Part shown: positions 11,278 through 23,575 of the stretch, in pieces
Layout: each line of letters starts with the position of its first letter
Numbering within the stretch: position 1 is the first letter of the stretch
NCBI GenBank assembly: GCA_000320545.1
Contig: ADNK01003270.1
Coordinates: forward strand, 41,001-105,000
Reading direction: 5' to 3'
Source of the DNA: Bigelowiella natans CCMP2755
Lineage: Eukaryota; Cercozoa; Chlorarachniophyceae
DNA length: 64,000 bases
Made by a program: the position numbers and the translations under genes
Notes under the pieces: model-generated
Seen by the model: the letters and a program-made list of their open reading frames with translations, nothing else
Told to the model about the DNA's origin: nothing
Database searches by the model: none

Positions 11278-12882
11278 TACATTGTTTGTGCTGGTACGGC
11301 TGCAGTAGGTAACACGCATTCATTACTCGCAAGGAAATAACCCCAATGTTTCTATCTATCTAACTGCGGTATATATTATTTTTTCCAATATTAGTAGGCG
11401 CCTTCTTAGAAGAACATACATCGACGTGATGCGGTTGGTTTTTCTTTCTTTTCTTCCCCTTCTTCCGGCTGGCAGCTGCAGCAGCAAGATCGATCGTACC
11501 TGCTCAGCACATTTTACAAGTGTCAACTACTACATGATAAACACAAGCAACTCACCAATTCACCAGCAAAACAATCACATGGTGGATTACGCATCGTGCC
11601 AAATACGAAGAAAATACGTCACCCTTATGAATGGTTCTCAATATACGGTCATGCCTCTCTCCCCGCTACTGCTATCACCCTTTTGCTGCATATCAATATT
11701 GTGCGCATCATGATTGTGGAAGTAACCTGGAACTCGGTGTCCTGATGCAGCTTGGAGGTTTTGCAATTGACGTTTTTTATTGTGATCCACACGTTCTTTC
11801 TTTTCTTTCATAGCACGTTCCCAAGGGTCCATCCCATCGTTTTCCCCTGGCGAGTTGGAGAGAGTGTGTGTTTACGATGATGTGGAATACACTTTACCAA
11901 TTATATCACAGGAAACAACAGCGATAGGTATTTTTCAAAGTCACACCTGCTTTAGCTGGGATAGCCCATGTTTCGTTAATATCATTTGCCCTTTGAAACA
12001 CACCCCACGACGTAAGAAGATTAAAAACATGATATCGACAATAGTGATTGTTGGACTACTTTTTATATCCATATGTCCGCCGCCACTCCTGCTTCGTTTC
12101 GTCAAACACAATCTTATCTTTTTTCCTCTTCTGTATTCCTTTTAATTTCGCAAACTTTTCCCATGTCGTCTGCTCACGAGGCTTTGGAACCTGTGTGCAT
12201 TAGTAGTAAAAGTAGTATTTAGGGATCGATATGGTGGTGGTGCATATTGATAGACGTTGGTGGCGGTGAATAATTATATTTAACAGATGTGGGGTCATTT
12301 TTGAGCCGCATTAAAACAAAATGAGGTTCATATCTGGCCGCATGTTTTTAAAAATGTACTCGTAACACATTACGGCATTTACAATAACACGGCTATTATT
12401 TCAACACATGTCCAGATGCTTTTATACCTAGTATATGCATATAAATATATACACATTCTGATGTGCGCGTGGGAGTCATGACACCATGCGGCAAAAACAT
12501 GATGATATTGGTAAGTACCGGTTTCTCCCTTGGAAGCTTTGTCGTTGGTGTTGGCAGAGTTGCAACTCGCCCGTTGCCATATGGAGGTGGCTCTGTTGGA
12601 AGGACAAAAATTCTTCCAATGAGCCCTTGGACGTTTTTCTGAGCACGAAGTCTGATGTCTTCATCTATCGTACTGGATAAACAGACAGTGGTATGCATCA
12701 GGGCGACATACAATCGTTGGGTATTGGATTCAATTACTCACGTGCTGTCTCTCGGTGTGAAAGCTGCAGTGTCGAGGCAGACAAGATTGCCTATGTCGTA
12801 CTCTGGATCTGGTGAATGAAACAAATATCAGTATGTAGATCCCATTCAGCATTGAGGAACTGCTACCAGGGAGGGAAGCCAT
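10332..12882 (-). CDS. RRS1: Regulator of ribosome biosynthesis RRS1
   Basis: Nucleolar factor that helps recruit the 5S RNP (Rpl5, Rpl11, 5S rRNA) to the pre-60S particle. Minus-strand exons in order: 12867–12882, 12742–12808, 12519–12672, 12060–12190, 11947–11990, 11727–11846, 11420–11499, 11011–11115, 10723–10770 and 10332–10434; phases agree at every junction. The start is MASLPDPEYDIGNLVCLD. Family landmarks follow: LPTPTTKLPREKP, TTWEKFAKLKGIQKRKKDK, TYGYKKANDINETWAIPAKA, DPWERAMKEKKERVDHN, and STASMGKFDKLNRDEP near the C-terminus, then a Lys-rich tail (EEEAKKRAKKGKA). The final exon below 10332 was not resolved. It diverges from the TLK gene across about 370 bases. A 76-base piece of exon 6 has been copied to 9574–9649. 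Confidence 0.93.
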
Positions 12883-13251
12883 TGACACGAACCCTCTTAA
12901 TATCGCCTATTCGCCGGTGTTTTATAAAACTGGTCTTCTAATCATGTCGTCATTGATTAATCCCCATCAAATTATCTTCTTAATATTGGGCTGCGTTTTT
13001 GCGATCCGAAGAATTAATTCTCATTCCTGTTGCCTTCTCGGCATCTGCCATCTGCAGTGGCGGGAGAGAGTTGTGCACTTTCCGCCAAGGCGCCACAATT
13101 GGCGTATAAAATGGCAGATCACATAGAGTGTGAGACATGAGATTCGAGCAATCATCCTTTACAAAAAGGAGGTCGAATATCCTACGTCAACGTCAAACAT
13201 CAGAACGCCAACTTCCTCCCCCCAGAAATTCTGTGGAATCGGAAATTGCTA
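12883..13251. promoter_or_regulatory. Bidirectional promoter region of RRS1 and TLK
   Basis: About 370 bases separate the two opposed start codons. No TATA box is evident. There is no island, no microsatellite and no reading frame supported by splice sites. A promoter role is inferred from position only. Confidence 0.45.
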
Positions 13252-16037
13252 ATGGCAAGCATAGGCCCAAGGTCTCAGACACCCATACAATTTCCAGGCG
13301 ATAAAGTCGTCAAGATACCGACCGTTGTCAACGAGAGATTCGAGGCAATAATGGGAGCAGGTGCCAGTTCCCAGGTACGTCCATTTTACACTTGCGGCGC
13401 CGTCATTGGACATTGAAGTAATAAAATCTAACTGTTCACAGACACAAGTGGGTTTTACAGCACCCCTATTAAGAAGTATCTCTCGTGAGAACAGTATTGA
13501 GGCTGGAAGGAAAGAACCATCGCAGTCAGACTCCAACTTCAGATCCTGTAGCCCAATAATGAAAAATATTTCCAAGAACAAGCGCAAGCCGTTAAACCCC
13601 CAGCGATTGGACACAAATTCCACCAAAAGAGCAAGAGTTAGTCCTGCAAAAGGGAAAAGATCAACGGAAAGCTCTACATCGTCCGCAGTCGGCTTGAATA
13701 GCATTACAAACTACTTCACATCACCCTTCAAGAGAGAATCAGAAACTTCGCGGGATGGACGTACACCTGGGAAGGAATTGAAGTCCAACTTGCCTGTCCC
13801 TTTGCCACCTCCAAACGTTCCGCCATTAGAAGAAAAGAAATCACTGCTAAGTGAGGAAATGTCTTCTTTGCAGAAGAAACTCGACGCAACTGAGGAAAAA
13901 TTTGCACAGACTCAGGCAGCGTTGCAGCAGGTAGTAGATCGGGTTCTGCTACCTTTCATCCATCATAAATAATTTATCCCGTAGGCAGAGAAACAGCTAG
14001 AAGTTCAGACAAGGACAGAAGACGAGCGCCGAATAAGGGTAGATTTGGAACCAATAGCAGTCATATTCCAGGCTTACATTTATTTTCTCTAGGTAGCTGA
14101 GGTGTTAATCGGTACTTTAAAAGAACTGGCACTGCATCAAAAGAAAGAAATGCAACGAAAACTTGTTGACGATCGATTTAGAATTGGGCAAGTAATACCC
14201 ACTAGTGAGGGTCATGAGATTCATGACATTTGGGAGCCCGGAGAAGACTACAAAATCCTTCGCATGAAGAGAGTACGTCCTCTTTCTTCTTTTCGTGCCA
14301 GTGTGATTTAATTTTCCAACTTGCAGATGGAGATAAAGAGAAGTTTCGAATTCCTCCAGAATTCTCGGAAGGAGCTTCGACGGAAAAGTAATTATCTTCT
14401 CATCTTTAATGCCTCAGTAAACTATAGATTTCGTTTGTAAATACCTGAATAAATGAATTTTAGCAAAATCTGCGAAAGCTCCTGCGAAAGGCAAGTCAGA
14501 TAAAAACGACGGGTTTTTAAAACCAGAGCCGGCGATCCCTCTTTCGCACGAAATCTTAGAGCAAACTGAAATCTACAACTTACGTTCGCAGAGCTTGAAA
14601 AAGGTGTTATTTTGTATCACTCGTCAGGATTCAATAATTCCAACTCACTTTCTATGACAGGAAATGGCGGATCTTCAACAAGAAGAAGAGCGCTTGGAAA
14701 TGAAGAAACAACAAGTAATTAGAATGCAACGGCAAATACAGGACGAGAGGAACTCGAAGTTCAATGACTTTCAGATTCTCCACGAAAGATATCTACTTCT
14801 TCACCTGATGGGAAAAGGAGGTTTCAGTGAAGTCTATAAGGTATTCTATTGTATATCTGATAGGTATGATAGTTACAACATTAAAATTGTGTTATTTCAA
14901 GGCTTTCGATTTGGAGGAACTAAGATACGTTTGCTGCAAAATTCACCAAATAAACGAGAGCTGGAATACTGCTCAAAAACAAAATTATTCAAGACATGCA
15001 ACAAGGGAATACGAAATTCAGAAGAATCTTCATCATTCACGAATTGTCCAACTCCATGACGTAAGTTGCAAATCTTCTATTAGAGTGATCATATTAGATA
15101 TATCATCCGTTATTCCTGTAGGTTTTCGGTATGACAGCAAGCAGTTTCGTGACTGTACTGGAATTTTGCGACGGCGGCGATCTTGACCTCCTGCTGAAAA
15201 AAAGAAAAATACTCACTGAAAGAGAAGCCAAAAGTATCATCATGCAGGTCTTTAGGTAAATAGTGGTACTTCTTCATGTAACTTTCTGGTTCACATTTCA
15301 TACTGAGTGAATATATTTTCAGTGGTCTGCAGTATCTGAACCAGCAAAAACGGAAGATTATACACTATGACCTGAAACCAGCAAATATTTTGTTCCATGA
15401 AGGGTAATTCTTGCACAAATAATTGTGATTAAAGTTGAACTGATGAGGATCCCGCAGGCAAGTGAAGCTGACGGATTTCGGGTTGTCAAAGATCATGAAC
15501 GATAACCCTGGTGGCATTGAGCTGACCTCGCAAGGCGCTGGGACTATGTGGTAAATACTTGCCAGACTAATCTTACCAATAATTTCTCATAGTGAATATT
15601 GTAGGTACCTTCCCCCAGAATGTTTCGTGCGGAACTCGGTTATCAGCTCTAAGGTAAACAAATTCTGCATCACTGGCGAAATATTTCTCAAATTTCTTTA
15701 CAGGTCGATACTTGGTCTGCGGGAGTGGTGTTGTTCCAGATGGTCACGGGTCAGAAGCCATTTGGAAATGGGATGTCCCAAGAATCGCTTATTAGGAGCG
15801 GTACAATGAGAAACGCCAGAAAAGTCGAGTTTCCAGAAAAGATTAAACTGAGCACTTCCACGAAGGTATAACCAACCAGAAAATCCAACGTTGTGTTCGA
15901 GCGCTTCATCATTTTTTTTGCAGGAATTTATCTCTCGATGCTTATCCTATTTTCCGGCGGACCGTCCAGATATTCTCGAAATATTCTCAGACCCATATTT
16001 TCAGTCTTCTCGCAAATCGTCATCATCGCGCTCCTGA
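13252..16037 (+). CDS. TLK: Tousled-like serine/threonine kinase
   Basis: Nuclear kinase acting on the histone chaperone Asf1 during replication-coupled chromatin assembly (family knowledge). Fourteen exons join in phase: 13252–13374, 13442–13930, 13985–14038, 14093–14272, 14327–14387, 14464–14603, 14661–14840, 14902–15060, 15122–15255, 15323–15403, 15458–15550, 15605–15653, 15704–15865 and 15924–16037. The N-terminus ([16 protein letters not shown]) is disordered, with basic stretches and [10 protein letters not shown] coiled coil follows ([20 protein letters not shown] onward). The kinase domain has [10 protein letters not shown] (P-loop), CCKIHQ (likely VAIK Lys), [12 protein letters not shown] (HYD for HRD, typical of TLKs), [18 protein letters not shown] and [13 protein letters not shown]. 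It ends with a Ser/Arg tail. Length and domain order match TLKs of plants and animals. No defect is visible. Confidence 0.96.
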
Positions 16038-16194
16038 AACTGTGTAGCTGGATGTGGAAATAAGTTAGAATCATAAGAGAATGGCCTGGCCATTAACCAC
16101 AGGCTACTCATTATTTCTCTTCATGAATTAAAATTGAAAATATATTTATCTTTATAGCTAATGGATTTCTAAAGGAAAAAAACAGCGCATTCAC

Positions 16195-17260
16195 ACGGGA
16201 TGAGCCCAACGGATGCGCACATTTGTAGAGGGGATAATTGCCAGCATGCACGGACCCTTTTCTTTACTATCCATCATATAGATAACCGCCTTTATTGGAT
16301 TGTTAGATGGCGTCGTTGCCTCTCTCCACAGCGCTAGAGCATGTACTGTGTCTATGGTAGAAGGCGCTACAGTCGCCGTCGCTAGCGCAGCGGGGAGGCA
16401 AGTCCGTGCAGAAATGCGATGCATGCATGGCATGATCCACAGCACAGCTTGACAGCCACTTCACTCGGCACCAACACGGACTACAGTCGTCAATGCACAG
16501 ACACGTGGCAGACATCATTTCTACGCGCACGCACACATGTCTAAATGCGCTGCATGAACGAACCCATGACGAAGCGTGCTAGCTAGCTAGCGTGGCCAGA
16601 AGTGCACATGCTAGCATGGGTGTCGATCTGTGTCTGCACACACGTCTAGACGTCCCTGCGACACAACTCTAGAACTCTAGAACTGCGCATGCTAGCTAGC
16701 ATGCATGCTGTCACGTCGTGCATGTCTAGATGTGCAGTGACATGGCTAGCAGGCAGCACAGCTAGAAAGCTAGACATGCAGCGTGTCTAGGTGTGCTCTC
16801 AGGTTCCTTGCAATGTCGACACGGCATCCGACATTGCATGCTGCACGCACGTTGTCTGGCAATGTGTTCATTGTGCAAGGTGCATGTGTCTGACCAACGC
16901 ACATTTGGCGCACCACTCCACACCACACGCTTGCTGCGTGTGCAATGACACCGATGCACCTGCCTAGCTAGCTAGCTGCGCACAACACTTGGAACAAGCT
17001 GGGCAACCTAGCAATGATGCATGTCTGCGGGTGTGAAAACAAAACAAAAAATTGTGTTGTTGATCGTTGCACACTTGTCCCGTTGCGATGGACCGCTGCA
17101 CGTGCTGCTCCAGTGAGTGTCATTGGCACGCATAGACAGTACTAGAGTGTCAGAGCTGTGGCAATGTGGTGCCAGCAATGAACCTAGCAACAGATGACGT
17201 GTGGGCCATGGAGGTGCTCACTTGTCGCAGCGTCTCAAACTAGTGGCATGAAGAATCACC
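16195..17260. other. CTAG/TGCATG-rich island 3
   Basis: Tandem junction, 3' of TLK and 5' of the cysteine protease. It is dense in GCTAGCTAGC, CATGCTAGC and TCTAGA-like words. No gene is supported. Confidence 0.6.
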
Positions 17261-17629
17261 GGGACAATCCGATTTCAAATGAAATACAACACAATTCAAC
17301 ATGTTATTTACAACCACACGTTGTCGTAGTTTGAAAATGAGTATTTTTTACCAAAACAAGAGTTACATTAGTCATTGCCTTTGGAGAATCATCATCTATC
17401 AAGCACCCATTCATCCCTCCTCCATCCTTATCAAGAACCAGATAAACAACCACTACGACGTTTCGGGTAATCTATATACATTGATGAGGGTTATTTGATC
17501 TGAATTCACGTCTGAATCCTCGAAATCAGTGATGGTGAACAGAAACAGTCATCATCTCCATTTTGCCATCTTCTTGTTTTTTGTTGGTCTGTATAGATCT
17601 ACTTTACCGCTAACGAAATTTTATTTATT

Positions 17630-18857
17630 ATGCACTTTTCATCCACGCAGAAGATGATTTCCTCCATTCTATTGATCGCATTGTCGACGATGCAAGTATC
17701 CGCAATCAAGTCCATCCCGAAGTTTGAAGCATGGAAAAAGGAATTTGGAAAGAGGTGAAAGTGAATGTTCACAGTGGGAAAATGCATTTGCAGCAACACC
17801 TTTTATTCCTTAGTTATGAAGAAGCGGGAAAAGAGGATAAGGCTCGCCTTAACTTTGGTAATTCCAAGCTCATCCTCTATACATCAGCCATCCATAAACT
17901 CTCCACCGTTCTATTGTTAGTCGAGAACGAGCGCATTATCCAAGGTCTCAACGAAAATGAATTGGGGAGCGCAGTTTATGGGCACACAAGATTCTCAGAC
18001 ATGTCTCCAGAACAGTTCCGAGCGATGGTGATGGAAAAGATATTTTCGACATGATGATGATGATGATGATGATGGTGATGGATCTGTGCCAGTATTACTA
18101 AGCAACTGCAGCCTATTCTCTGCTGCTACCACCACTACTTTCGTGGACCGATCTGCCAAGTTTACCCTTGTTGAAATATTGTCACAGCTCACCATGACTA
18201 TGTTGATCAGATGACACCGTTCAAGTACCATACTGATGAGGCTGAGAACGCTGCGTACGATCAGAACAAAGTAGTATGAAATCGTTAAATGTCCATCGAA
18301 ATATGACGTGGATAGAATATTGCTGGGCGCGGTTCCATAGGGCGAATATATCGAGATGAGAGTTGGGAGGGTGCAATATGCAACAATGCCAATGATGTAG
18401 GCTAGAGGAGGGAAATCTTTACATGTTACGGCGATACGTGAATAAAAAGCCTGGATTCCACCCTATTACCTTGCAGAATGCTGTCAAGGTTACTGATAGC
18501 TTCGATTGGCGCGATTTCAATGCTTTGACGCCTGTGAAGGATCAAGGTACTAAGAAATTTTCGGACAACAAAGTCGATTAGAATATCGTTCGCAAACCTG
18601 TCGTCTAATGTGATGCCATCGATTATACAACCGTGGTAATGATGGTCAATGAGTAAATTAAAGCAAGCACGCATATGGCAGCTCCAAATAAAATATTCTG
18701 ATCATCGTTCTTGCAGGGGGTTGCGGATCATGCTGGGCTTTCTCGGCAACCCAGGTGTTAATACCACAGTGATAGTCAAAGCGGTGCAGTATCTAATTCT
18801 TTTCGAAATGGGTCGAAGATCAATGCGTTTTTGTTTACAGAATTCTCCAACAAATAT

Positions 18858-18907
<50 letters not shown>

Positions 18908-19294
18908 GCGCACGCACATGTGAAGCGTTACTGGTACTCAAAAGCAATTTAATAACGGTTTCTTCTTTTATTCTTGCAAGGCTTTGGAATCCGCCCATTA
19001 CATCAAGCACAATGATACTTTGGACTCCCCGGTGTTATATCATTTTTACCACCACAAATATTATTTTCACTACCCCCAACAGTGGCATGAAGCAGGAGAT
19101 GGAAGTCATGCTGCCCGCACCATGCGGCGACACATTGCCCTTCTTGTTCGTTGTTGCTTGATTCATCATCATTAAACTTTGGAACAGATTGCTTTGTCCA
19201 CAGAGCAGCTTGTGGAGTGCGATCAGCACGACTACGCTTGCTATGGGTGGGTAGCAGCAGCTATAATCTTAGTTTTCAGCTATGCTTCTATGTT

Positions 19295-19331
<37 letters not shown>

Positions 19332-21194
19332 TAGTAGCAGTAGTAAAGGAATGCGAGTAGCTTAGCAATTGAAGGGGATTAGTGAATGTTGTAAATATTA
19401 GAGAATGGTATGATTAAGATGCAAGGTTATGTTATGCTGCATCACTGCTCAACGTGTTCTTTTTTAAAATATGAGACCAGAGGACTGATTTGCTACATGC
19501 ATCATTTGTACATGTGTGGTGTTATAGAAGTATTGAATATATTAGGAAGCACTAGCACCGTATCGTCGTTTTCTTTGTTCTATTATCCCCATTCTCGTCT
19601 AAAAATTCGTCCCTTCACAGAGGTTTCCCTCGCGATGCAATGAAGTATATTAAGGAGAGCGGTGGTCTCGTTGCTGAGGTATAGTTACTCAAATATTTGG
19701 TCGAGTGTGTGACTGTAATAATGCATGATTATCGGCAGCTGTAGGGAGTTGGTAGGGGTGTGCTCCGTTATTTCTGTGGTTTTCGTGTTACTGCTGCCTT
19801 TTTGCGGTTTGTTTCTTCAGTTGTCTTCCATACTCAGCATGATGTAGGATGCTTGTTATTATTTGGCAACGATGATTCAGGCTGATTATCCTTACAATGT
19901 GGAGGGCCATACCGTATGCTTGGCAAACCAAACGTTCAACGAGACTTGCGGAGACGGTGATGACTATACATAAGGCGGAATATTCAGCAATAGTAAAAGG
20001 CTGTGTTAGATGACTAACATTATGGTGTCCTCATTGCGCTCAGGGATTTGCGATGACCCTCCCCTGACCAACTTCTGCGATTTGACTTGTAAGTTGGGGG
20101 GAGAAAAGGGCTTGAAGCCGGTTGCATCTATCACCGATTGGGAGCAGGTCCATATACTTAATCAAGACGGTGATGATAAAATAATGATGATGACGATGAT
20201 GATGATAAGGTTGATGATAATATGTCCTCCTCTTTGAATTCTCTTTTACCTCTATACGTCCCTCTTCTTCTTCTTCCTGCTCCTCCTCCTACTTAGGTTC
20301 CTAGCGACGAAGATAAGATTGCATCATATCTCGCACTGAAGCACCCTCTATCAGTCTCCATTGATGCAGGGTGAAGATAGATAGATAGATAACTCCAAGA
20401 TCTTTTCTTCTCTGAGTAGTAGAACAGTTTGCAGCAGACAGAGAATAGTTGCATAGATTATAATGCAACAGCACATTCATCATTCACTAAATATTCAGAG
20501 AGGGACTGTCGTGGATGCAGTTTTACAAGGTAATTACAGCAATTGTAGAGTACAACTCTTAGCGGTCATCTACACGTCGTCCTACATTGAAGGGCCATAG
20601 CCATCCTCATTACCAGCATATCATTCAAACGACCAACAATATCATTGTTACTTATATTTGCCATTATAACATATCAAACAGCATGGAGTTGCTAATCCTC
20701 GATTCTGTTCCAAAACGTCTCTCAACCATGCGGTGATAATGATAATGAATGCATAGAAATAAAGGCGGTTGTATCGGAATGACTATATACTCGAAACGGG
20801 TTCTTACTTCCGCATAATATGGACAGCACCAAAGCAAGAACTGTTTAGCTTCTCCCTCTACCCCCCCCCCCCCTCTCTCTTTCTTTCTCTTTCTATCTTT
20901 CTCTCTGTAATTTGAAGCTGCTGCGTATTGTTTCGGTTGCACAAAAAAAGGTTCTCCTCGTTGGATTTGGCGTCGATGGAGGCAAAGCATTCTGGATTGT
21001 GAAGAACAGTTGGGGTGAAAAATGGGGAGAAAATGGGTAAAATTGCTAAAATACATATGCATTGTCACATGATAGTGCGGACCTACTTTCTCATTTATTT
21101 TTTGCCCTATCATCTGTACAGATATTTCAGGCTTATCCGAGGAAAGGGTGCTTGTGGTATTAATACCCGTGTTGTGTCTCCAATTGCTGCATAA
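17630..21194 (+). CDS. Secreted or lysosomal papain-family cysteine protease (cathepsin L/F-like)
   Basis: Exons include 17630–17754, 17814–17857, 17921 to about 18022, 18477–18546, 18717–18754, 18981–19031, 19188–19246, 19621–19678, 19881–19956, 20044–20147, 20297–20370, 20499–20529, 20682–20732, 20951–21036 and 21122–21194. The N-terminus is hydrophobic ([17 protein letters not shown]), a signal peptide. An I29 inhibitory propeptide follows ([12 protein letters not shown] … [15 protein letters not shown]). The mature enzyme begins near DSFDWRDF and has [17 protein letters not shown] (Gln and catalytic Cys), [20 protein letters not shown] (catalytic His) and [16 protein letters not shown] (catalytic Asn). 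All three catalytic residues are present, so it should be active. The junction between propeptide and mature part (18022–18477) is uncertain; a further exon encoding [15 protein letters not shown] may lie directly before 18477. Confidence 0.94.
18860..18902. repeat. (CT)n dinucleotide repeat in a protease intron
   Basis: About 21 CT units inside the intron after the catalytic-Cys exon. A (TAG)n tract at 19295–19327 lies in a later intron of the same gene. Confidence 0.95.
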
Positions 21195-21399
21195 GTATCG
21201 TATGACCGAAATGGCAAGCATCCGAAGAAGCCTTCAATTCTAGAATTCTAGCCAGGATCTGCCATTTATACAATGCAAAGCTTTGCAGAGGAGTAGAGTT
21301 CGCCCGGGGTGTACATAAATTGCATCGATGAATGTTTAATTCACGTGATTTTTTCACGAATCGCCCCAAATATGACAAAATCAGCTTCGTAAACATGTT

Positions 21400-22330
21400 G
21401 CATGGCTTTCCAGCACACGCATCATTTGCATGGCGTTCGTTGTTTGATCATCATGCTAGCCAGTGCATGCGCACATTGTCGCAGCATCGCACCGCCATCA
21501 CATGGCATGTTGTGTGCGGATCAATGATAGGCATAGCCTACTCTAGCTAGTCTAGTACCAGCACGCACTAGCAGCAGCGCTGTCATGCGCTCATGCGATC
21601 AATTTGGGTGACGTCGCCATGGCGTAGACTTCCTTCACTTGCTAGTTTGCTTGCGTGTCGCAGGTGACGTACATGGCTAGCTAGCTAGCCCCCTAATTTT
21701 GATGCTAGCGCTAGATCTGCGTGATCGATTTTGCTTTAAAGACACTCGGGCTGTACGTCGTTGAGGCTTGCATGATTGGGGGGTTGTTGTCCATGTCGTA
21801 GTGCAAGGATCATTCAACAATAGACATACGTATATATAATATATATAATATATAATATATATAATATATACTGTGTCTATAGTTTCAAATTTGCTGAATC
21901 AGTCTAGCAGTGTGAGTAAGACATTGCATGACACTGTGCTGGAAAACACAGGTGTGGATCAAATTGGAGTGATTCACAAGTTTGGCTAGTTGGGCCTCAC
22001 GATCACTTGCTTCAGACGGCGGGAGGACGTTCCCCTAGTCCCGGAAAGAAAACGCGAAGGTGCCTGAACATTATTTGCAGGCACAACAATCACAGTGGTC
22101 ATCGCTGACTGCGCACACTGTCTAACTGTAACTGAATGTGTGTCATTGCTGTTGCACGCGCGTTCAGGGTTGCTATCATGCAATCAAAAGCTCGAATTCG
22201 TTGTGCGTTCATTGATTGCTGCTGCCGTGAGCGCGCAACCATATGATGATGAAACGTGTGGCATCGCAGTGAACGTACGCACGCTCTGTCACAGTGCAGC
22301 GTGCAACCTGCATGACGAACCAACACAATG
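21400..22330. other. CTAG/TGCATG-rich island 4
   Basis: Convergent junction between the protease (plus) and the small secreted protein (minus). It contains GCTAGCTAGCTAG runs, and an AT-only ATATATAAT tract at 21830–21870. No supported gene. Confidence 0.6.
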
Positions 22331-22453
22331 AGCAACATGAAATTGGCATCATAACGTTTTCAATGGCGGCTAATCTTGTTATCATATTTCGACATGGACG
22401 ACATACGGAGGCCTCACGTCGGGAATAAGACGAAATGATGGGCTGCATCAATA

Positions 22454-22978
22454 TCATTTTCTAGGACAATCTGCACAGAATGTAGAAGGATCCTTGCGCT
22501 CAGGATGGGCACACTTCTGTTTTTTGGCCATGTAACGTTCTCGTGAAGTCATGGCTTTTGATGGGTTTGTAGCAGAAGGAATTGACAACTGGGAAACCAT
22601 GTTTTCAATGTCCACCTGTAATCATCACATGCTGCGTGAGACGACAGAGCTACATGACAGTTGCACAACGTCTAGTCCGAACTATAAAGTCCAGGGAAAA
22701 ATAGATAAATATTAAACTTGTTTACCTTCGTCAGCGTAGGGTTCATTGCAAGCTTGACAGGCGACATAATTTGGGACTTCCTTGCAAAACCCCCCTGTGG
22801 TGTTTTGACGCTTCTTGCAGAAAGACCGATACCTAAAAAACACCTTTCTTGATCAACAATCCCTGGAATTCTTGTCAACTTAATTGATCAAACCGTTGTC
22901 GGGTGCAGCTGTGAGAACCACAAGAAGGACTGCAAGGACGAGGTTTACTAAGAGGCTAGCCAGGAGGGAGGACCGCAT
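22454..22978 (-). CDS. Small secreted protein, 117 residues, no recognised family
   Basis: Three exons join in phase: 22894–22978, 22726–22832 and 22454–22615. The start gives MRSSLLASLLVNLVLAVLL, a basic residue then a long hydrophobic core ending VVLTAAPDN: a classic signal peptide. The mature part of about 88 residues is basic, with TPQGGFARKSQIMSPVK, then ENMVSQLSIPSATNPSKAM and a C-terminus with three cysteines (KQKCAHPERKDPSTFCADCP). The CxH…CxxC arrangement near the end could bind a metal or form disulfides, but I recognise no family. It diverges from the coiled-coil gene. The overlapping plus-strand frame at 22884–23108 is the antisense shadow of the signal-peptide exon. Confidence 0.72.
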
Positions 22979-23575
22979 GCTTTCTGCTGGCTTAGGAGAC
23001 GTCGACGTCGACGTTACCGAAAAATACTTTTCCCCACATTTACATTATCGGCAGATTGATACGACAAGTACTCAGTACGACAAGCATTTTTCTCTGTCTA
23101 AAGGATAAAATGAATGCGAACAATCAACCGGAAATATAAAAAACAAGGCTGGTTATTTATGAAATTAGACAGAAATATCATCGGAAAATATCATAGCTAA
23201 GTAAAGGTCCAAATAAAGCTGAGGTTGTAATATGGTCAAAATACAACAAGGCATCTCCAGCAAGCAGTGAGGTAATATCCCAACGACAAAAAGGAATATC
23301 GCATTTGTTGTTTAGAGGTCTTTAGGAAGATGATTTGAAATATTTATTAACCGGAAACATCTTATTAAAAAATGTCTAAAATTAATCCCCCCCACGAAGA
23401 AAACTAACCGTTAAAGAAAAGATCGGAGAGAGGGGGGTCTGAGGCTCTACCAGACTCACGCATCGCATATGCTACTCGTTCGCAAGAACGACTCCTACGC
23501 CAGTGATAAGAAAAAAGTTGTAAAATGTATTCTTCAAAAGATTCTTCCTAATCCGTAGAAAATGCTTTTGCAGGG
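22979..23575. other. Divergent intergenic region with unresolved first exon
   Basis: Lies between the small secreted protein and the coiled-coil gene. A CTC- and GA-rich stretch near 23420–23520 may be the 5' leader or first exon of the coiled-coil gene (an ATG at about 23469 opens MLLVRKNDSYA), but no in-phase junction was found. Confidence 0.35.

Noticed and set aside
22884-23108. Plus frame rich in Arg and Thr, considered as a first exon of the coiled-coil gene
   Set aside because: It is antisense to the well-supported signal-peptide exon of the small secreted protein and has no in-phase junction.
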